This document shows, piece by piece, positions 1-7,205 of a stretch of DNA of 16,383 nt (positions are counted from its first letter, which is position 1; each line of letters opens with the position of its first letter). Where the stretch lies: assembly GCA_019237595.1 (NCBI GenBank), contig JAFAGU010000206.1, positions 1 through 16,383 of the forward strand, in the 5' to 3' direction. The translations under genes were made by a program, and so were the position numbers. The stretch is from Betaproteobacteria bacterium (GTDB lineage: Bacteria; Pseudomonadota; Gammaproteobacteria; Burkholderiales; SG8-39). A model generated the notes under the pieces. It saw only the letters and a list, made by a program, of their open reading frames with translations, was not told where the DNA came from and searched no databases.

Positions 1-314
1 AGACCGACGGCAGCCTCGACGCCGCGCACGTCACGCTCCAGGTCTCCCGCATGCTCGAGCGCGAGATCTGGGGCCAAGGGTTTCCGCAGCCGCTCTTCTG
101 CGATACATTCGACGTGCAGCACCAGTGCGTCGTCGCCGATCGCCACCTCAAGCTCGGTCTGGCGCGCGACGGAAGGCGCTACGAAGCCATGTGGTTCAAC
201 GCAGTCGAGAAGGATCGCCCCGTGGCTGCCCGGATCCGCGCCGTCTACCGGCTCGCGGTCAACGAGTTCAACGGGCTGAGCTCGGTGCAGCTCAACCTGG
301 AGCATTGCGAGTGA
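1..314 (+). CDS. recJ: Single-stranded-DNA-specific exonuclease RecJ, C-terminal fragment
   Basis: Partial gene, open at the left edge; the frame starts at base 3 and ends with TGA at 312-314, leaving about 103 residues. What is seen is the RecJ C-terminal region: the block WGQGFPQPLF followed by HLKLGLARDG, and the ending VQLNLEH, all typical of the OB-fold and tail of RecJ. RecJ is a 5'-3' exonuclease on single-stranded DNA in the cytoplasm, used in RecF-pathway recombination and mismatch repair. The catalytic DHH domain lies outside the window. The stop codon overlaps the GTG start of the next gene by 4 nt. In Betaproteobacteria recJ is often found close to prfB and lysS, which agrees with the genes downstream. 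The identity rests on motif recognition and synteny. Confidence 0.88.
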   Translation, partial: TDGSLDAAHVTLQVSRMLEREIWGQGFPQPLFCDTFDVQHQCVVADRHLKLGLARDGRRYEAMWFNAVEKDRPVAARIRAVYRLAVNEFNGLSSVQLNLEHCE

Positions 315-1153
315 AGCCCACGCGCGTTGCCGCCGCGTTCTTCGCCGCCGTGGCGATACGGGCGCTGGCGGCGGATGTCGTGCCGCTGAAGAACGCCGGG
401 CCGTACGTCCCTTCGCCAGACGCCGCGGTGGCCGCGATGCTGCAGTATGCGCACGTCGGGCCGAACGACTTCCTCATCGACCTCGGCTCGGGCGACGGGC
501 GCATCGTGCGCACCGCGGCCAAGGTCTTCGGCGCCCGCGGGATGGGCGTGGAGATCAAGGAGAGCCTCGTCCGCCAGGCGAACGAAGAAGCGAAGAAGGA
601 AGGGATCGCGGACAAGGTCCGCTTCGTGAAGCAGGACCTCTTCAAGACCGATATCTCGCAGGCGACCGTCCTTACGATGTATCTCCTGCCCGATACCGTG
701 AACATGCTGCGCGAGAAGCTCGCCACCGAGCTCAAGCCCGGCACGCGCATCGTGTCGCACGACTATCCGCTCACCGGCTGGCTCCCCGACGACATGAAGC
801 AGTTCGACCTCCCCGAGAAGGAAGCGATCTCCGGCGTGCAGACCACCATCGTCTGGCTCTACGTCGTGCCGGCGAAGGTCGAGGGCGACTGGTCGGCGCG
901 GCTTCCCGCGTCGCTGAGCCGCGCTCCGGCCACGCTGCGCCTTCGCCAGCAACTGACGCGCGTCTCGGGCAGCGTGGTGCTGGACGGGAAGGAGATCCCG
1001 CTCGAGGACGTGCGGCTGCGCGGCGAGGAGCTCGCGTTCCGCATCGCGGGGCGCAAACCGCTCTTCACGGGGCAGGTCAAGGGCCGCTCGATCGAGGGGA
1101 CGATGGAGAGCGGCGCGAACAAGACCGCCTGGACGGCGTCGCTGGGCAGCTGA
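311..1153 (+). CDS. Class I SAM-dependent methyltransferase with N-terminal signal peptide
   Basis: About 280 residues from GTG 311, chosen because it sits 8 nt after GGAG (299-302) and overlaps the recJ stop as GTGA; longer in-frame starts lie inside recJ. Residues 1-20 look like a Sec signal peptide (K/R-containing start, hydrophobic AAAFFAAVAIRALA, cleavage near ALA-AD). The Rossmann methyltransferase core follows: motif I IDLGSGDGRI at about 56-65, acidic loop GVEI at about 79-82, QDLF at about 108-111, then VLTMYLLP and PGTRIVSHDY. The core has a distant resemblance to lysine methyltransferases of the FAM173/ATPSCKMT type. The last 80 residues (RLPASL to the end) look like a small beta-rich domain. 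The substrate is unknown. An exported SAM enzyme is odd because SAM is cytosolic; the alternatives are a membrane anchor or an inactive binding protein. The family call is firm, the location is inferred. Confidence 0.82.
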   Translation: MKPTRVAAAFFAAVAIRALAADVVPLKNAGPYVPSPDAAVAAMLQYAHVGPNDFLIDLGSGDGRIVRTAAKVFGARGMGVEIKESLVRQANEEAKKEGIADKVRFVKQDLFKTDISQATVLTMYLLPDTVNMLREKLATELKPGTRIVSHDYPLTGWLPDDMKQFDLPEKEAISGVQTTIVWLYVVPAKVEGDWSARLPASLSRAPATLRLRQQLTRVSGSVVLDGKEIPLEDVRLRGEELAFRIAGRKPLFTGQVKGRSIEGTMESGANKTAWTASLGS

Positions 1154-1154
1154 C

Positions 1155-1364
1155 ATGGAACGCAAGCGCGTCAATTCCTCGAAGCTCCGCTCGGTCGGCT
1201 ACGACGAGAAGACCCGCACGCTGGAAATCGAGATGTCGAACGGCCAGGTGTTCCAGTACGTCGGCGTCTACCCGGAGGTCCACCGCCGGCTCATGGCGGC
1301 GCCCAACCCGACCAGCTTCTTCGACGACAAGATCGCCGAGGAATACACGCCGCGGCGGGTCTGA
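1155..1364 (+). CDS. KTSC-domain small protein
   Basis: A 69-residue protein that is essentially one KTSC domain: VNSSKLRSVGYD at the start, a strand TLEIEMSNGQVFQYVGV in the middle, and SFFDDKIAEEY near the end. The central aromatic pair FQY fits the YXY motif of the family. KTSC is named after the C-terminal extension of some lysyl-tRNA synthetases; its function is not established, and RNA binding has been suggested. The ATG at 1155 lies one base after the methyltransferase stop and has no strong Shine-Dalgarno sequence, so it is probably translated by coupling. lysS lies two genes downstream, and the LysS encoded here has no KTSC extension. The domain call is fairly sure; the role is unknown. 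Confidence 0.8.
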   Translation: MERKRVNSSKLRSVGYDEKTRTLEIEMSNGQVFQYVGVYPEVHRRLMAAPNPTSFFDDKIAEEYTPRRV

Positions 1365-1400
1365 CAATCTTTGAAACCCGGCGCGCCGGCGATCCGTACC

Positions 1401-1937
1401 ATGGGTCGCATGCCCGCCGGCCGCAAGCTCCTCGCCGCCTTCGCCTCCGCCCTCCTGGGCGCTTTCCCGCTTACGGGTGCTCCGGCGGCTTCGTCGGGCG
1501 CGTCGCGGCCGAACCCGCCGGAGGCGATCACGCTTGCGGAAAAACCGATCGCCTCCACTGCGCTTCGGGCCATCGCCACCTGGCTGAAGGATTCCGGGAA
1601 GGGCGGCTACCTCGGCGCCGACGTCGCCGACGCGGCAGGCATCCAACGCGCGCCGGGCGAAGAATCGCTCCAGGTCCTGCAGCGCGGGTTCCGCACCGGC
1701 CCCGTGCTGCGGGTCGCCCAGCGCTCGGCGGACCCGGCGCGCGACTTCGTGCTCTTCATGGTGCAGCGACCGGAAGGCGAGGTCTCGTTCTACGTCTCGA
1801 GCCCGCGCGACGGGCTCCTGAAGGCGTTCGTCGCCGTGCGTGGCGGCGTGGCCATCGTGCCGATCGAGGGCGAGGACGCGCGGAGGAGCTTCGAGTCGGA
1901 GCTCAAGTTCTGGGAAGCCCGCCTCGCCGGCGGATAA
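1401..1937 (+). CDS. Exported protein of unknown function
   Basis: I do not recognise this family. From ATG 1401 the product has 178 residues; ATG 1410 and TTG 1371 are alternative in-frame starts, and none has a clear ribosome-binding site. ATG 1401 or 1410 gives a good signal peptide (GRKLLAAFASALLGAFPLTGAPA, probable cleavage after APA at about residue 29). The mature part starts with a low-complexity Ser/Pro/Gly stretch. A soluble alpha/beta-looking domain with no transmembrane segment or cysteine follows, including FVLFMVQRPEGEVSFYVSSP and KAFVAVRGGVAIVPI, and a charged helix ends the protein. It is probably periplasmic. It follows the KTSC gene after 36 nt and ends 32 nt before prfB, so it may share transcription with the recJ-methyltransferase-KTSC group. 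The codon usage matches the neighbours, which supports a real gene. Confidence 0.68.
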   Translation: MGRMPAGRKLLAAFASALLGAFPLTGAPAASSGASRPNPPEAITLAEKPIASTALRAIATWLKDSGKGGYLGADVADAAGIQRAPGEESLQVLQRGFRTGPVLRVAQRSADPARDFVLFMVQRPEGEVSFYVSSPRDGLLKAFVAVRGGVAIVPIEGEDARRSFESELKFWEARLAGG

Positions 1938-1952
1938 GGCGACCCACGCCCG

Positions 1953-1958
1953 TATAAT
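1953..1958 (+). promoter_or_regulatory. Perfect -10 box (TATAAT) just upstream of prfB
   Basis: TATAAT occurs 11 nt before the prfB ATG, in otherwise GC-rich sequence where a perfect match is unlikely by chance. A start about 7 nt downstream of the box would give a leader of only about 5 nt. No good -35 hexamer is visible at 16-18 nt upstream (the region reads GCGGAT/GGCGGA). This is a sequence match only; activity is inferred. Confidence 0.5.
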
Positions 1959-1969
1959 TCCGCTTCGCC

Positions 1970-3074
1970 ATGGAAGCGGAACGCATCAACCAGATCGCCT
2001 CGTCGCTCGGCGACCTCGAGAAGAGGTCGGCGGAGCTGCGGAGGTATCTTTGACCTCGAAGGCAAGCAGGGCCGCCTAGCGGAACTCGACAAGCTCCTCG
2101 CCGATCCCGGCATCTGGAGCGACCAGAAGCGCGCCCAGGAGCTCGGGCGCGAAAAAAAAGCCCTCGATTCCACCGTGGGCACCCTGGTAAGCATCACCTC
2201 CGGCCTGAAGGACGCGAAGGAGCTCTTCGAGATGGCGCGCCAGGAAGCGGACGACGCGACGCTCCTGTCGGTGTCTTCGGACATCGAAGGAATCGAAAAG
2301 GGCGTCTCCGCCCTCGAGTTCCGCCGCATGTTCTCGAACCCGCTCGATCCCAACAGCTGCTTCATGGACATCCAGGCCGGGGCGGGCGGCACCGAGGCGC
2401 AGGACTGGGCTTCCATGCTGGAGCGCATGTACGTCAAGTACTGCGACAAGAAGGGCTTCAAGGTCGAGGAGCTCGAGCGCTCCGACGGCGAGGTCGCCGG
2501 CATCAAGAGCGCGACCCTGAAGATCACGGGCGAATATGCCTACGGGAACCTGCGGACCGAGAACGGCGTGCATCGGCTCGTGCGCAAGTCGCCCTTCGAC
2601 GCGAACGCCCGGCGCCACACTTCCTTCGCGAACGTCTTCGTCTATCCCGAGGTCGACGAGTCCATCGAGGTCGACATCAACCCGGCGGACCTGCGGGTCG
2701 ACGTCTACCGCGCCTCGGGCGCGGGCGGCCAGCACGTGAACAAGACCGAATCGGCGGTGCGGATCACGCACCTTCCCACCGGCATCGTCGTCCAGAGCCA
2801 GAACGACCGCTCGCAGCATCGCAACCGCGCTGAGTGCATGGCGATGCTCAAGTCGCGGCTCTATGAGCTCGAGCTCCGCAAGCGCAACGCCGAGCAGTCG
2901 AAGCTCGAGGCGGCGAAGACCGACATCGAATGGGGACACCAGATCCGCTCGTACGTGCTCGACCAGTCGCGCATCAAGGACCTGCGCACCGGCGTGGAAA
3001 AGGGCGCGACGCAGGCCGTCCTCGACGGCGACCTCGACGACTTCATTACCGCGAGCCTCAAGCAGGGGGTGTAG
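1970..3074 (+). CDS. prfB: Peptide chain release factor 2, expressed by programmed +1 frameshift
   Basis: RF2 ends translation at UGA and UAA by triggering peptide release on the ribosome. The gene is split: codons 1-27 run from ATG 1970 to CTT 2048-2050, then an in-frame TGA (2051-2053). Reading resumes one base later (join 1970..2050, 2052..3074), giving 367 residues, close to the 365 of E. coli RF2. The anticodon-mimic tripeptide SPF falls at about 207-209 and the catalytic GGQ at about 252-254, in GAGGQHVNKTES. ATG 1970 is the first possible start, since an in-frame TAA lies at 1955-1957, and no Shine-Dalgarno sequence precedes it. The frameshift makes synthesis self-regulated: low RF2 favours shifting. 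lysS starts directly after the stop, the same pairing as in E. coli and many Proteobacteria. Identity is certain. Confidence 0.97.
2040..2054 (+). promoter_or_regulatory. RF2 programmed +1 frameshift signal
   Basis: The element contains an internal Shine-Dalgarno-like GGAGG (2040-2044), one spacer codon TAT, the slippery CTT (2048-2050) and TGA followed by C (2051-2054). Spacing and order match the well-characterised E. coli prfB site (SD-like element, TAT, CTT TGA C), with GGAGG in place of AGGGGG. The C after UGA makes a weak stop, which favours shifting. Below this site the frame continues as DLEGKQGRL, the normal RF2 sequence. Confidence 0.95.
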
Positions 3075-4553
3075 ATGGAACAAGAAGAGAACAAGCTGAT
3101 CGAGGAGAGGCGCGAGAAGCTCAAGGCGCTGCGCACCTCGGGGAAAAATGCGGGCATCGCGTTCCCGAACGATTTCCGGCGGAAGGATGTCGCCGCGGAT
3201 CTTCACCAACAATACTCATCCAAGACAAAGGAGGCGCTGGAGGCAGAGAAGAGCGGCGCCGTCGTGGCCGGCCGCATGGTGCTGAAGCGCGTCATGGGCA
3301 AGGCGAGCTTCGCGACGCTGCAGGACGGATCGGGACGAATCCAGATCTATGTCTCGAACGAGCTGGCGAATTACGACGAATTCAAGCACTGGGATCTCGG
3401 CGACATCCTCGGCGTCGAGGGCTGGGTGTTCAAGACGATGAAAGGCGAGCTCACCGTCCATGCGACGTCGCTCCGGCTCCTCGTCAAGGCGCTGCGGCCG
3501 CTCCCGGAGAAGTTCCACGGCATGGCCGACCAGGAGATGAAGTACCGGCAGCGCTACGTCGACCTCATCGTCACGCCGCGCTCGCGCGAGGTGTTCCTGA
3601 AGAGGATGAAGATCATCGAGGCGATCCGCCGCACGATGGCGGCGGACGGCTACCTCGAGGTCGAGACGCCGATGATGCAGCCGATTCCGGGCGGCGCGGT
3701 GGCGCGGCCGTTCAAGACGCACCACCACGCATTGGATATTGAAATGTACCTGCGGATCGCGCCGGAGCTCTATCTGAAGCGTCTCGTGGTCGGCGGCTTC
3801 GAGCGCGTCTACGAGATCAACCGCAATTTCCGCAACGAAGGCATCTCCACGCGCCACAACCCCGAGTTCACGATGATGGAGTGGTACTGCGCCTACGAGG
3901 ACTGCGGCTACATGATGGCGCACACCGAGAAGCTCGTGCGCGCGGCGGCGCAAGGCGCGCTCGGCGCGCTCTCCTTCACCTACCAGGAAAAGCCCATCGA
4001 CATGGCGAAGCCTTTCGCGCGGCTGCCGATCCCGGAGGCGATCCGGCAACAAGGAATCAACTTCGACCTGCGCGACCGTTCCGCCCTGTCCAGAAAACTG
4101 GATGAATTGAAAGTCGAGCATCACCCGTCGCAAGGTTGGGGCGCCCTCCAACTGATGCTCTTCGAGACGGTCGCGGAGAAGCACCTCGTCCAGCCCACCT
4201 TCATCACCGAGTTCCCCGCGGAGGTCTCGCCGCTCGCGCGCCGCAACGACCGGGACCCGGACATCGTCGACCGGTTCGAGCTCTTCATCGACCAGAAGGA
4301 AATCGCCAACGGCTTCTCGGAGCTGAACGATCCGGAAGACCAGGCCGCCCGTTTCCGCGAGCAGGCGAAGCTCAAGGACGCCGGCGACCAGGAGGCGATG
4401 TACTACGACGCCGACTACATCCGCGCGCTCGAATACGGCCTTCCGCCGACCGCGGGCGGCGGCCTGGGAATCGATCGGCTGGTGATGCTCCTCACCGACA
4501 GCCCGAGCATCCGGGATGTCATCCTTTTCCCCCACATGCGGCCCGAGGCTTAA
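3075..4553 (+). CDS. lysS: Lysyl-tRNA synthetase, class II
   Basis: The protein has 492 residues, slightly shorter than E. coli LysS (505), and charges tRNA-Lys in the cytoplasm. An N-terminal OB-fold anticodon-binding region (VVAGRMVLKRVMGKASFATL onwards, residues about 55-155) is followed by the class II catalytic core. That core includes motif 1 (MKYRQRYVDLIV region), motif 2 (FRNEGISTRHNPEFTMMEWY) and motif 3 (GGGLGIDRLVMLLT near the C terminus). The ATG at 3075 touches the prfB TAG and has AGGGGG (3064-3069) 5 nt upstream, so it has its own strong ribosome-binding site inside the prfB end. The two genes are probably co-transcribed. There is no KTSC extension; the protein ends at FPHMRPEA. 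Identity is certain. Confidence 0.97.
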   Translation: MEQEENKLIEERREKLKALRTSGKNAGIAFPNDFRRKDVAADLHQQYSSKTKEALEAEKSGAVVAGRMVLKRVMGKASFATLQDGSGRIQIYVSNELANYDEFKHWDLGDILGVEGWVFKTMKGELTVHATSLRLLVKALRPLPEKFHGMADQEMKYRQRYVDLIVTPRSREVFLKRMKIIEAIRRTMAADGYLEVETPMMQPIPGGAVARPFKTHHHALDIEMYLRIAPELYLKRLVVGGFERVYEINRNFRNEGISTRHNPEFTMMEWYCAYEDCGYMMAHTEKLVRAAAQGALGALSFTYQEKPIDMAKPFARLPIPEAIRQQGINFDLRDRSALSRKLDELKVEHHPSQGWGALQLMLFETVAEKHLVQPTFITEFPAEVSPLARRNDRDPDIVDRFELFIDQKEIANGFSELNDPEDQAARFREQAKLKDAGDQEAMYYDADYIRALEYGLPPTAGGGLGIDRLVMLLTDSPSIRDVILFPHMRPEA

Positions 4554-4628
4554 CAACTGGTAACACACCGTTACTGCACCGCGGCAAGCGGAGGTCTAAC
4601 CTGACGTCGTCCCATAAGGAGACACGTC

Positions 4629-5375
4629 ATGGAAGCAAGCAACAAGAAACCCGGACTCCATCCCCTCCTCACCGCGGCGGCCGTTTCGGTCACCGTCTTC
4701 TCGGCCGTCGGTATCGCGGCCATCACCGGCCTGCTGCCGCATTCGTTCGGCTCCAGCAAAGAAGCGTCGACCCTTTCCCAACCGGCGCCCGCGCAGGGCC
4801 TGGACCAGGTCCAGGCGCGCTCCGCGGAGACGGCAAGCGCTGCTGCGGCCACGGACATGCCGCCGGCGGCGACCGTCTCGACGCCGCCCGCGAAGCCTGT
4901 GCACAAGCCGGCGAAAAAACATGTCGCCGATGCGTCCTCCGCGCCGGCGCCCGTGCCCGGGCGCGACTCGGCCGGCACGCCGCCCCCGCCCCCGCCGCCT
5001 TCGACGGTGGTCGTGCAGGCGCCGCCGCCCGCGCCGGCGGGCATCGCCGGCACGGTGGAGTCCGTGCGCGAGGTCTCGACGCCTGCCCAGCACTCCAACG
5101 GCGTCGGTCCGGTCGCCGGCGGCATCGCCGGAGCCGTGCTCGGCAGCCAGGTCGGCCACGGCGCCGGCCGCGATATCGCCACGGTGCTAGGCGCCGCGGC
5201 GGGCGCGTTCGGCGGCGCGGAAGTCGAAAAACAGGCGCGCGCCACCAAACACTGGGAAATCACCGTGCGCCTCGACGACGGCACGTCGCGCACCGTGAAG
5301 AGCGACTACGCGCCGATCTGGCATGGCGGCGAGCGTATCCGCTACCAAGACGGCCGCCTCACTCCGGCCGCGTGA
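4629..5375 (+). CDS. Membrane-anchored glycine-zipper (2TM / 17 kDa antigen-like) protein
   Basis: The protein has 248 residues. ATG 4629 is supported by AAGGAG at 4616-4621, 7 nt upstream. An N-terminal transmembrane segment (about 13-37, TAAAVSVTVFSAVGIAAITGLL) is preceded by a short lysine-containing head, suggesting an inner-membrane anchor with the rest in the periplasm. A long Ala/Pro/Lys-rich linker follows, with runs of proline near residues 118-125. A glycine-zipper 2TM domain comes next (about 158-200, GGIAGAVLGSQVGHGAGRD then GAAAGAFGGAE), and a C-terminal strand-rich domain contains WEITVRLDDGTSRTV. Such proteins are often outer-membrane lipoproteins, but no lipobox is seen here. 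The function is unknown; an envelope role is inferred. It stands alone after lysS across a 75-nt gap, and the next gene is convergent. Confidence 0.8.
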   Translation: MEASNKKPGLHPLLTAAAVSVTVFSAVGIAAITGLLPHSFGSSKEASTLSQPAPAQGLDQVQARSAETASAAAATDMPPAATVSTPPAKPVHKPAKKHVADASSAPAPVPGRDSAGTPPPPPPPSTVVVQAPPPAPAGIAGTVESVREVSTPAQHSNGVGPVAGGIAGAVLGSQVGHGAGRDIATVLGAAAGAFGGAEVEKQARATKHWEITVRLDDGTSRTVKSDYAPIWHGGERIRYQDGRLTPAA

Positions 5376-5408
5376 CCCTCGCCGCGATCGTCTTCGTGCA
5401 AGGCGGAC

Positions 5409-5425
5409 GCTAGCCCTCCCCTAGC
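5409..5425. repeat. Short perfect inverted repeat between convergent genes
   Basis: GCTAG and CTAGC (5-bp arms) flank a 7-nt C/T-rich loop in the 74-nt gap where the two transcription directions meet. It could help termination, but it has no T-tract on either side and the stem is short, so this is only a weak candidate. Confidence 0.25.
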
Positions 5426-5449
5426 ACCGCTCGGCCCGCGCGCCTCCTC

Positions 5450-6280
5450 CTAGAGCTTCAGCGCGACGAGCCCCGCCAGCACCGCGCCGGTGGCCGCAAG
5501 CCGCCGGCGCGTCATTTTTTCGCCGAGGAAGAGAGCGCCCAGCGCGGCGCCGAAGAGCACCGCGGTCTCGCGCAGCACGGCCACGAGCGCGACCGGCGCT
5601 CGCGTCATCGCCCAGAGCGCGATGGCATAGGATCCGGTGGTGAACAGCGCGCCGACCAGGATTCGCCGCCAGCCGTGCGCGAGGTAGCGCGGCACTTCCC
5701 GCCCGCGGCGCAGGCCCGCGTACGCATAGATCACGAGGGCGTTGAGGACGAAGAACCACATCGTGTAGGCGACCGGGCTTCCGGAAGCGCGCGCGCCCTT
5801 CGCGTCGATGATCGTGTAGGCGGCGATGACTAGCGCGTTGCCGAGCGCGAAGAACGTGGCGCGCCGGTCATGCCTGCCATAGGCGAAGGCCGCGATGCCG
5901 CCGCAGACGAGCGCCACGCCTGCCCATTGCCGAGGAACGAGGCTCTCCGCGAAGACGGCGCTGCCCGCGAGCGCCACCACCACCGGACCGCCGCCCCGCA
6001 TGATCGGATAGGCGTACGAGAGCTCGCCCCATTGGTAGGCGCCCGCGAGGAGCGCGAAATACAGGATGTGGACGGACGCAGACGCGGCGAGCCACGGCCA
6101 CGCCTCCCTCGCCGGCGGCGGGAGGAAGACGGCGACGGCGAGCCCGACGATCCCGGCCCCGACGGAGATGGCGACGGTGTCGAGCTGCTTGTCCGCCGAC
6201 CCCTTGAGGAGCGCGTTCCACGACGCATGCAGGAGCGCCGCTCCCAGGACCGCGAGGGTTACGGGCAGGGTGAGCTCCAT
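5450..6280 (-). CDS. EamA/DMT-family membrane transporter
   Basis: The 276-residue hydrophobic protein has about ten predicted transmembrane helices in two repeated halves, the usual layout of the drug/metabolite transporter superfamily. The second half carries the typical EamA segment LRETAVLFGAALGALFLGEK near residues 235-255. The first half has the matching conserved stretch YAYPIMRGGGPVVVALAGS at about 88-106. It is an inner-membrane exporter or importer of an unknown small solute. The ATG directly abuts the TAG of the patatin gene upstream (no gap), so the two are almost certainly co-translated from one message. It is the last gene of the leftward run. The family is secure; the substrate cannot be told from sequence. 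Confidence 0.87.
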   Translation of the reverse strand: MELTLPVTLAVLGAALLHASWNALLKGSADKQLDTVAISVGAGIVGLAVAVFLPPPAREAWPWLAASASVHILYFALLAGAYQWGELSYAYPIMRGGGPVVVALAGSAVFAESLVPRQWAGVALVCGGIAAFAYGRHDRRATFFALGNALVIAAYTIIDAKGARASGSPVAYTMWFFVLNALVIYAYAGLRRGREVPRYLAHGWRRILVGALFTTGSYAIALWAMTRAPVALVAVLRETAVLFGAALGALFLGEKMTRRRLAATGAVLAGLVALKL

Positions 6281-7183
6281 CTAGCGAAGCACCTGCTCGA
6301 TAAGCGGCGCCATGCGCTCGACGGCCGCCCGCCCCTCCGCAATCGCCTCGCCCGCGCGGTGGAACTCCATCGTGCCGAAGTCCGGCAGGAGCGGCGTGAC
6401 CATGACGTCGGCGGGCTCGCCGGCGAGGCGGCTCCGCGCGACCTTCATCTCGACGATGTCGAGCGCAGTGGTGAAGACCTCGAAGATAGAGGGCACGGCG
6501 GCTTCTTCCGGCCGCGCCTTCGCCTGACGCTGGAGCCAGCCGCTGCGCAGGCGCCCGATCCAGCCCGGCACCTCGCGCGGGGCGACGACGACCTCGCCCT
6601 TGCCGCGGCCGCGATCGCGGTAAGGGCCGAGCTTGCCCCACGAGAGGTCGACCGCAATGACGAGCTCCGCGCCCATCGCGCGGCACATCGACACGGGGAC
6701 GGGATTGACGAGGCCGCCGTCGACGACGACGACATCGTTGCGCACGATGGGGGTGAACACGCCGGGCATGGCGCACGAAGCGCGCACCGCGTCGAGCACG
6801 TCGCCTTCCTGCAGCCAGAGCTCGCGCCCGGAGAAGAGCTCGGTCGCCACGGCCCCGAAGCGCATCGGCAGCGCGGCCATGTCGCGATGCGCGTAGCTCG
6901 CTCGGAAGAGGTCGAAGAGCCGGTTGCCGCGGATCAGGCCTCCGCGCCAGGTGAGGTCCATCAGGCGCACGACCATGCGCCAGCTGAGCGCGGTCACCCA
7001 CTTTTCCAGCTTGTCGAGCTCGCCGGCGGCGTAGAACGCGCCCACCAGCGCGCCGATGGAGGTGCCGCAGACGAGCTCGGGCCTCACGCCGCGCTCCTCG
7101 AGCGCGCGGATCGCGCCGATGTGCGCCCAGCCCCGCGAGGAACCGGAGCCGAGCGCGAGTCCGATGCGGGGCTTGCGCGCCAT
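6281..7183 (-). CDS. Patatin-like phospholipase, RssA type
   Basis: The protein has 300 residues and the complete patatin signature. The oxyanion-hole motif GSGSSRGWAHIG lies at about 12-23, the nucleophile elbow GTSIG at 40-44 (Ser42), and the catalytic Asp in VVVVDGGLVNP (Asp155). The N terminus IGLALGSG..RGW.HIG is very like E. coli RssA. Patatins hydrolyse acyl ester bonds of lipids with a Ser-Asp dyad. No signal peptide is seen, so it is probably cytoplasmic or membrane-associated. ATG 7183 has only a weak ribosome-binding site. It lies 22 nt after the bktB-type thiolase and directly before the EamA gene. A link to PHA granule lipids is possible from context but not shown. The Ala/Arg-rich C-terminal third is less conserved. 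Confidence 0.88.
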   Translation of the reverse strand: MARKPRIGLALGSGSSRGWAHIGAIRALEERGVRPELVCGTSIGALVGAFYAAGELDKLEKWVTALSWRMVVRLMDLTWRGGLIRGNRLFDLFRASYAHRDMAALPMRFGAVATELFSGRELWLQEGDVLDAVRASCAMPGVFTPIVRNDVVVVDGGLVNPVPVSMCRAMGAELVIAVDLSWGKLGPYRDRGRGKGEVVVAPREVPGWIGRLRSGWLQRQAKARPEEAAVPSIFEVFTTALDIVEMKVARSRLAGEPADVMVTPLLPDFGTMEFHRAGEAIAEGRAAVERMAPLIEQVLR

Positions 7184-7205
7184 CTCGGCGCGAGTTTAAG
7201 CCGAA

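Noticed and set aside
125..310. N-terminal extension of the methyltransferase inside recJ
   Set aside because: The added residues are Arg-rich shadow of recJ. GTG 311 has a ribosome-binding site and gives a signal peptide.
4571..4600. TTACTG and TCTAAC with 18-nt spacing upstream of the glycine-zipper gene as a sigma-70 promoter
   Set aside because: The -35 matches only two consensus bases and the -10 four; this is not better than chance in a 75-nt gap.
4980..5040. Repeat-like CCGCC runs in the proline-rich linker
   Set aside because: They encode polyproline in the glycine-zipper protein and are explained by codon use, not by a separate DNA repeat.
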